A stretch of DNA of 64,000 bases, taken from assembly GCA_030649935.1 (NCBI GenBank), contig JAUSFN010000001.1:1-64000 (forward strand). The letters run 5' to 3'. The position numbers were made by a program, and so were the translations under genes. A model generated the notes under the pieces. That model saw only the letters and a list, made by a program, of their open reading frames with translations. It had not been told where the DNA came from and made no database searches. The DNA comes from Candidatus Planktophila sp. GTDB lineage: Bacteria > Actinomycetota > Actinomycetes > Nanopelagicales > Nanopelagicaceae. Shown here piece by piece: positions 58,672 to 64,000 of the stretch (positions are counted from its first letter, which is position 1; each line of letters opens with the position of its first letter).

Positions 58672-60059
58672 AGAGCTTTAAGCGCAGAGACAACCTTTGT
58701 TAATGAGGCTTTGGCATCACCGAACAGGAGCATGGTCTTAGGATCATACAGAAGTTCGTTTTCGATTCCAGCAAAACCTGGACGCATCGAACGCTTTAAG
58801 AAGATGACATTAGCCGCGTTAGCAACGTGCAGAATTGGCATTCCATAGATTGGACATCCTGGAGTATTTTCAGCGGCAGGATTAACAACGTCATTTGCAC
58901 CAATAACAATTGCTACATCGGTCTGGCTAAAGGTTGGATTAATCTCGTCCATCTCCTCTAACTGATCGTATGGAACATTTGCCTCTGCCAACAACACATT
59001 CATATGTCCAGGCATGCGACCAGCAACGGGGTGAATTCCATATGCAACATCTATCCCTTTGGACATCATTAAGTCCGCTAATTCGCGCACGGTATGTTGT
59101 GCTTGTGCAACGGCTAAACCAAAGCCCGGCACAATTACCACGCGACGTGCATAGTTAAGCAGAATTGCAACGTCATCAGGTGAACCAGATCTTACTGGGC
59201 GCACTTCAGCTGAATCTGATTCAGCTTGCGGTTTCGCGGTGAAAGCGCCGAAGAGAGTTCCAAATAATGAACGTCCCATAGCCTCGGCCATTAAGCGCGT
59301 CAAGATAGTTCCAGAGGCACCGACGAGAGTTCCGGCGATGATTAAGAGAACTGAATCAAGAACATAACCACTTGCTGCCACAGTCAAACCAGTGAATGCA
59401 TTTAATAGCGAGATGACGATAGGTACATCTGCGCCTCCAACTGGAAGCACAAAGAGCACACCAAAGAGAAGTGATAAGCCGGCAAGGACAAGCAGAGGTG
59501 TAGTTCCTAGGGCTGACACAACCCAACCACCAACTCCAATTACGCTGACTAAGGTAGCGGCGATTATGAATCGGCCAGCAGGAAAGATCACTGGTCGAGT
59601 TGTCATAAGCTCCTGCAACTTCATGAAGGTAATAATCGAGCCGCTAAAAGATACACAACCGACGATTACGGTAAAAACGGTGAAAATAACTTCAGCCGTT
59701 GTCGCTTCATCGCCTAGGCGAAGGTATTCAACAATTGCGACAAGAGCGGCCGCTCCGCCACCTACACCATTAAATAGCGCAACGAGCTGAGGCATCTGCG
59801 TCATCTGCACTTTACGTGCTGCAGGTATACCGACGGCGAGTCCAACAAATATCGCTCCGAGAATCCAGCCCAGATTATTTAATGGAAGTGAAGATCCAGG
59901 TGCTGCATAAAAGAAGACAACAAGCGTTGCTAGCGTTGCACCAAAGGCACCGATTAAGTTTCCACGACGCGCAGTTTTTGGATGTGAAAGGCCTTTAAGG
60001 GCCAAGATGAATGCAACCCCTGCAGCTAGGCCTACGAGGTCATACAGTGTGCGGCTCAT
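58668..60059 (-). CDS. pntB: NAD(P) transhydrogenase subunit beta
   Basis: FNGVGGGAAALVA, VIVPGFGLAVAQAQHTVRELADLM, YGIHPVAGRMPGHMNVLLAEANVPYD, DVAIVIGANDVVNPAA, FLKRSMRPGFAGIENELLY. Confidence 0.96.
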   Translation of the reverse strand: MSRTLYDLVGLAAGVAFILALKGLSHPKTARRGNLIGAFGATLATLVVFFYAAPGSSLPLNNLGWILGAIFVGLAVGIPAARKVQMTQMPQLVALFNGVGGGAAALVAIVEYLRLGDEATTAEVIFTVFTVIVGCVSFSGSIITFMKLQELMTTRPVIFPAGRFIIAATLVSVIGVGGWVVSALGTTPLLVLAGLSLLFGVLFVLPVGGADVPIVISLLNAFTGLTVAASGYVLDSVLLIIAGTLVGASGTILTRLMAEAMGRSLFGTLFGAFTAKPQAESDSAEVRPVRSGSPDDVAILLNYARRVVIVPGFGLAVAQAQHTVRELADLMMSKGIDVAYGIHPVAGRMPGHMNVLLAEANVPYDQLEEMDEINPTFSQTDVAIVIGANDVVNPAAENTPGCPIYGMPILHVANAANVIFLKRSMRPGFAGIENELLYDPKTMLLFGDAKASLTKVVSALKAL

Positions 60060-60337
60060 TTTTTCTTTCCCTTGAACATTTCAAGCATTCGATCAGTAAC
60101 GACAAATCCACCAACCATGTTGATGGTAGCTAAGACGATCGCTGCAACTGCAAGACCGAGTTCAAGATTGGTTGAACTGTGATCGGCCACAATAATCGCA
60201 CCGACCAAGATAACGCCGTGGATTGCATTAGCACCTGACATTAGTGGTGTATGAAGTGTGGATGAAACTTTGGATACAACTTCAAAGCCAACGAAAACGG
60301 CTAAAACGAAGATAGAAAGGATTGCTATCGGCTCCAT
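60056..60337 (-). CDS. pntAb: NAD(P) transhydrogenase subunit alpha part 2
   Basis: 93-aa membrane protein: FVGFEVVSKVSSTLHTPLMSGANAIHGVILVGAI, NMVGGFVVTDRMLEMFK. Confidence 0.93.
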   Translation of the reverse strand: MEPIAILSIFVLAVFVGFEVVSKVSSTLHTPLMSGANAIHGVILVGAIIVADHSSTNLELGLAVAAIVLATINMVGGFVVTDRMLEMFKGKKK

Positions 60338-61465
60338 TTATTTACCTCCTTCATTTCTACGAGACCCACCATGCGTAACGGCCGCCCCATTGATAATTTC
60401 ATCCTCGAAGTTGAGTGCGAATGCGACTTTTTCATCATCCTTGGCTGGAGTAGTGAAGAGAGTCAGAAGATTTACTACGTTGCGCGAGTATAAGAATGAT
60501 GCGTGGAAAGGAAGCTGACTTGGAACATCTTTTCCGCCCCAGATTCGAACTCCACCTGATGTTGTAATTATTTCGCCAGGCTTTGATCCCTCAACATTTC
60601 CGCCAGTTTCAGCGGCTAAGTCGATGATAATTGTTCCGGGTGCCATTGAATCGACCATGGCCTTTGTCATCAAACGCGGTGCTTGGCGACCAGGTACGGC
60701 GGCGGTAGTAATCACAACATGGGATTTGGCAATGAATGGTGTGAGAAGTGCTTGTTGTTGTGCCGCACGATCTTCAGTCATTTCGCGCGCATAACCACCA
60801 GTGCCTTCTAAAGCTTCGAGTTCAAGTTCGATAAATGTTGCACCCATCGAACGAACCTCATCGGCAGATGCTGGACGAACATCGTATGCAGATACAACGG
60901 CTCCTAAGCGACGTGCAGTTGCGATAGCTTGCAAACCTGCAACTCCTGCGCCAAGAACCAATACCTGTGCCGGAGTAACCGTTCCTGCAGCAGTCATGAG
61001 CATTGGGAAAAATCGAGGCGATAGTTCGGCCCCCACTAACGCTGCACGATATCCGGCGCATAAAGCCTGAGACGAGAGTGCATCCATTGATTGAGCACGC
61101 GAAATTCGCGGAACAAGTTCAAGAGAGAATGCAGTAACACCTGCAGCTGCTGCTGCATCGATTGAATCAACTGCAGTAACCGGTGACATAAAACTTATAG
61201 TTATTGCACCTTTCTTCAACGTTGCAATCTGAGTTGGTGTTAATGGTTGTACAGAGAGAACGGCATCAGCGGTGCTGAGAACCTCACCGTTCGAGATCGT
61301 TGCACCAGCGTTGACATAGTCAGCATCTGTTGCTTGCGAAAGTACTCCGGCACCAGATTCGATAACTACATCGAAACCTAGTCGAGTTAATTTATTGATA
61401 ATGTCGGGAACTAGCGCCACGCGCTTTTCTCCCTCATGAATTTCTTTAGCTACGGCTATAAGCAT
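60338..61465 (-). CDS. pntAa: NAD(P) transhydrogenase subunit alpha part 1
   Basis: EIHEGEKRVALVPDIINKLTRLGFDVVIESGAG, VLVLGAGVAGLQAIATARRLGAVVSAYDVR, GGYAREM. Confidence 0.95.
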   Translation of the reverse strand: MLIAVAKEIHEGEKRVALVPDIINKLTRLGFDVVIESGAGVLSQATDADYVNAGATISNGEVLSTADAVLSVQPLTPTQIATLKKGAITISFMSPVTAVDSIDAAAAAGVTAFSLELVPRISRAQSMDALSSQALCAGYRAALVGAELSPRFFPMLMTAAGTVTPAQVLVLGAGVAGLQAIATARRLGAVVSAYDVRPASADEVRSMGATFIELELEALEGTGGYAREMTEDRAAQQQALLTPFIAKSHVVITTAAVPGRQAPRLMTKAMVDSMAPGTIIIDLAAETGGNVEGSKPGEIITTSGGVRIWGGKDVPSQLPFHASFLYSRNVVNLLTLFTTPAKDDEKVAFALNFEDEIINGAAVTHGGSRRNEGGK

Positions 61466-61475
61466 GCGGGAAATA

Positions 61476-62420
61476 CTACTGGCTCGAGCCTTTCAGGTCA
61501 CATCTGACAAGGTGATACAGCAATGATTGAATGGTGGTCCTACGGTGATATGCCTCGCGCCAAATTAGTGATTTTGTTCCGTCAATCACAGAGGCTTCGA
61601 CCTCTTCGCCACGATGCGCAGGTAAACAGTGCATGAACACAGAATCTTTTTGTGTGAGTGACATTAAGTTTTCTGTAACTGCAAATGGTGAGAGTGCTAG
61701 CACTTTCGCATCGCGTTCATCTTCGGAATCGCCCATGGACATCCATACATCGGTATACAAAACGCTTGCATCTTTTGCCGCTGCCTCTGGATCATGAAGT
61801 ACTTCAATCTTTCCGCCACTTTGCTTAGCAATATTTTGTGCGATTTCAACAACAACAGGATCAGGTGACCAATGACCGGTTGGAGTAGCCGCAACTACAT
61901 GTGCGCCCATTATTGCGCCCATAATTAACCAAGCATTCGACATATTGTTTCCATCACCTAAGTAAACAAATTTGCGTCCAGTAATATCTTTCCCAAAACG
62001 TTCGCGAATAGTTAACCAATCTGCAAGAAGTTGTGTTGGGTGATCATCATCAGTTAACGCGTTAATAACTGGAATCGATGCATGAGCGCCTAGTTCATTT
62101 ACATCTGCCTGAGCGAAGGTTCGAATTATCAAAGCACTGCAGTAACTGCTAATAATCTTTGCCGTATCGGCAATACTTTCACCGCGACCTAGTTGCAACT
62201 CATCACCGCGGATGAATATCGGGGTTCCTCCAAGATGGGCCACCGCCGTTTCTGAGGAGAGTCGGGTCCGAGTAGAAGGTTTGGTCATGTAAATCGCAAC
62301 GCTCTTATTGGCTAGAGCAGTGTTAGAGCGCAAGGGATTAGTTGCAAAATCAGCTGCCGTTTCCAGCAAGAGCTCTATATCTTCTCGACTCAGATCCTGG
62401 GTGCGCAGTAAGTCCTTCAT
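61476..62420 (-). CDS. argF: Ornithine carbamoyltransferase
   Basis: MTKPSTRTRLSSETAVAHLGG, DDHPTQLLADWLTI, YLGDGNNMSNAWLIM, FMHCLPAHRGEEVEASVIDG. Confidence 0.96.
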   Translation of the reverse strand: MKDLLRTQDLSREDIELLLETAADFATNPLRSNTALANKSVAIYMTKPSTRTRLSSETAVAHLGGTPIFIRGDELQLGRGESIADTAKIISSYCSALIIRTFAQADVNELGAHASIPVINALTDDDHPTQLLADWLTIRERFGKDITGRKFVYLGDGNNMSNAWLIMGAIMGAHVVAATPTGHWSPDPVVVEIAQNIAKQSGGKIEVLHDPEAAAKDASVLYTDVWMSMGDSEDERDAKVLALSPFAVTENLMSLTQKDSVFMHCLPAHRGEEVEASVIDGTKSLIWREAYHRRTTIQSLLYHLVRCDLKGSSQ

Positions 62421-62473
62421 TTGCGAATTCTACCCGTAGTTTCTCAGGCGCTGAAGGTATTCTAATCCACCTT

Positions 62474-62743
62474 ATGGGAATCTTCAGAAAAGGCGCAATC
62501 GAGAACGAGTCAGATACCGCTCTCTTAACCAGACCTGTCCTAGAAGAAGATGATGGCGGGCATGATCGCTTTGCCCATTATGTAAAGAAGGACAAGATAG
62601 TTGAGTCAGCGGTAACAGGTAAATCGGTTCGTGCACTGTGTGGGAAGAAATGGACGCCATCCCGAGATCCTGAAAAGTATCCGATCTGCCCAACGTGTAA
62701 AGAAATCTATGCAGGCCTGAAGCAAGCACCAGAAGATAAATAG
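62474..62743 (+). CDS. DUF3039-like small protein
   Basis: HDRFAHYVKKDKIVESAVTGKSVRALCGKKWTPSRDPEKYPICPTCKEIY; ATG at 62474 (track 62342). Confidence 0.83.
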   Translation: MGIFRKGAIENESDTALLTRPVLEEDDGGHDRFAHYVKKDKIVESAVTGKSVRALCGKKWTPSRDPEKYPICPTCKEIYAGLKQAPEDK

Positions 62744-62745
62744 CG

Positions 62746-64000
62746 ATGCACAGTAAGTTTCGCATCGCCACTGTATTGTTGCTGTGCACGATGTTTTCTT
62801 TCGCGCTCACCTCTAGCGCAGTGGAAAACCAACCTCGCACAATTGTCAGTGGGTGGATTCCTTACTATTCAGTCAAAACTGTTCTACCTTTTATAAAGAA
62901 ATTACCAACCTCAAATCCTCCAGTTGCAGGTGCACCAGTTACTTGCGAACCAAGTGAGTACACCCCTCAAGATATCGCTGCATTAAATGCCTCCTATTTG
63001 TTTACAAACAAAGACTTAATGAAAGAGGTAATGCCCTTTTGGTTCTCTTTAAAGTCGCCGACATTCATTCGTAATGACTACTTAACTGGCAATCCATCGT
63101 GGCCGATGGCTGACACGCTTTGTTTAATGCGTAAAACTGGTTTGAAGATTATTCCAACCATAACAGATGGCACCAACAAGTTAGTTTTAAGTGGATATTT
63201 AGCTAATCCTCAAATCCGAACAACGATAGTTAATACAATTGTAGATTTAGTCAATAAGAATGGGTTTGATGGAATTGATTTAGATTTTGAAGGTTTTGCC
63301 TTTGTGGATCCCAACACAACGTGGGCTAAAACTGCGCCGCTTTGGGTGAGCTTCATTAAAGAATTAAGTGTTCAACTCCACGCAGCGCAGAAACTCCTTT
63401 CTGTTTCTACGCCTTATGTATTTAATCCAATTGAAAAACAAAAGGGATACACGGTTTATGCTTGGGCGGAAATCGCCTCGAGTATCGATCGTTTAAGAAT
63501 CATGACGTATGACTATTCAGTTGCCAGACCTGGGCCAATCGGGCCTATAGCGTGGACTGAAAAAACTTTGAAGTATGCGATAAGTATTATGCCGGCCTCA
63601 AAGGTCTTTATTGGCTTACCCGGATATGGTCGAGATTGGATTACATCGATTGTAGGAACATGTCCTACAAATGCACCTGTAGGATTAAAAGTTGGGTCAA
63701 GAGCTGCAACTTTCAAAATGAATTATGCAAACACTAAAGCGGCAATCGATAAAGCAATTCCTGTCTTTGATGTGAAAAATAGTGAAGTAACGTATTCCTA
63801 TGTTCAGACATTTAATGGATTAACTTCCAAAGGGGCCGCGACTTCTTGCGCGGTATCACGCACAGTTTGGTATCAAAATGATCGCAGTTATACCGAACGA
63901 ATGAACTTAGTCGCCAAGTATCAACTAGGTGGAGCTGCTTTATGGACCCTTGGCATGGAGGATCCAACTGCTACTACCGCAATGCGAAATGTCGCGCTTG
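62746..64000 (+). CDS. Secreted GH18-family glycoside hydrolase-like protein (3' truncated by window)
   Basis: ATG at 62746; signal peptide MHSKFRIATVLLLCTMFSFALTSSAVEN; catalytic motif NGFDGIDLDFEGFAF (DxxDxDxE); open to the window end. Confidence 0.82.
   Translation, partial: MHSKFRIATVLLLCTMFSFALTSSAVENQPRTIVSGWIPYYSVKTVLPFIKKLPTSNPPVAGAPVTCEPSEYTPQDIAALNASYLFTNKDLMKEVMPFWFSLKSPTFIRNDYLTGNPSWPMADTLCLMRKTGLKIIPTITDGTNKLVLSGYLANPQIRTTIVNTIVDLVNKNGFDGIDLDFEGFAFVDPNTTWAKTAPLWVSFIKELSVQLHAAQKLLSVSTPYVFNPIEKQKGYTVYAWAEIASSIDRLRIMTYDYSVARPGPIGPIAWTEKTLKYAISIMPASKVFIGLPGYGRDWITSIVGTCPTNAPVGLKVGSRAATFKMNYANTKAAIDKAIPVFDVKNSEVTYSYVQTFNGLTSKGAATSCAVSRTVWYQNDRSYTERMNLVAKYQLGGAALWTLGMEDPTATTAMRNVAL

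Overview
The window reads as ordinary core chromosome from a low-GC actinobacterium; gene content and order suggest a freshwater acI/Nanopelagicales-like organism, but that assignment is inference. It is densely coding. Recognisable blocks: typA; a Doc-type toxin-antitoxin pair; an adnA-adnB / nudC / uvrD2 / whiB7-like block syntenic with Mycobacterium Rv3202c-Rv3197A; a DUF294 protein with a DnaQ-like exonuclease; tad secretion ATPase and membrane genes; kgd; sodX/sodN (Ni-SOD); a SigR/SigH-like sigma and anti-sigma pair; SRAP, aroA, rsgA, hisN; a Cu-type P-ATPase; initiator tRNA-fMet; UPF0182; a Lon-like PDZ protease; a DUF2342 protein; an RRE/E1-like (TOMM-type) protein directly upstream of Tad/Flp-like pseudopilins; prfB, ftsE, ftsX, smpB and ssrA (tmRNA); a YceI gene; pirin; pntB/pntAb/pntAa; argF; and a GH18 protein truncated by the window end. 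There is no rRNA, CRISPR array, prophage or transposase. The strongest non-gene observations are: (1) a complete putative transcription attenuator upstream of the whiB7-like gene, with an AT-rich promoter, a 52-aa uORF, and a terminator whose left arm can alternatively pair with the 3' end of the uORF; (2) a shared 20-bp palindromic operator upstream of both yceI and pirin; (3) a symmetric bidirectional, apparently leaderless promoter in the 22-bp gap between the SRAP gene and aroA; (4) a recurring pattern of short tandem duplications at or just after stop codons; (5) a possible small island between ssrA and a partial copy of its 3' end. All calls were made by reading the sequence; no database search was run.
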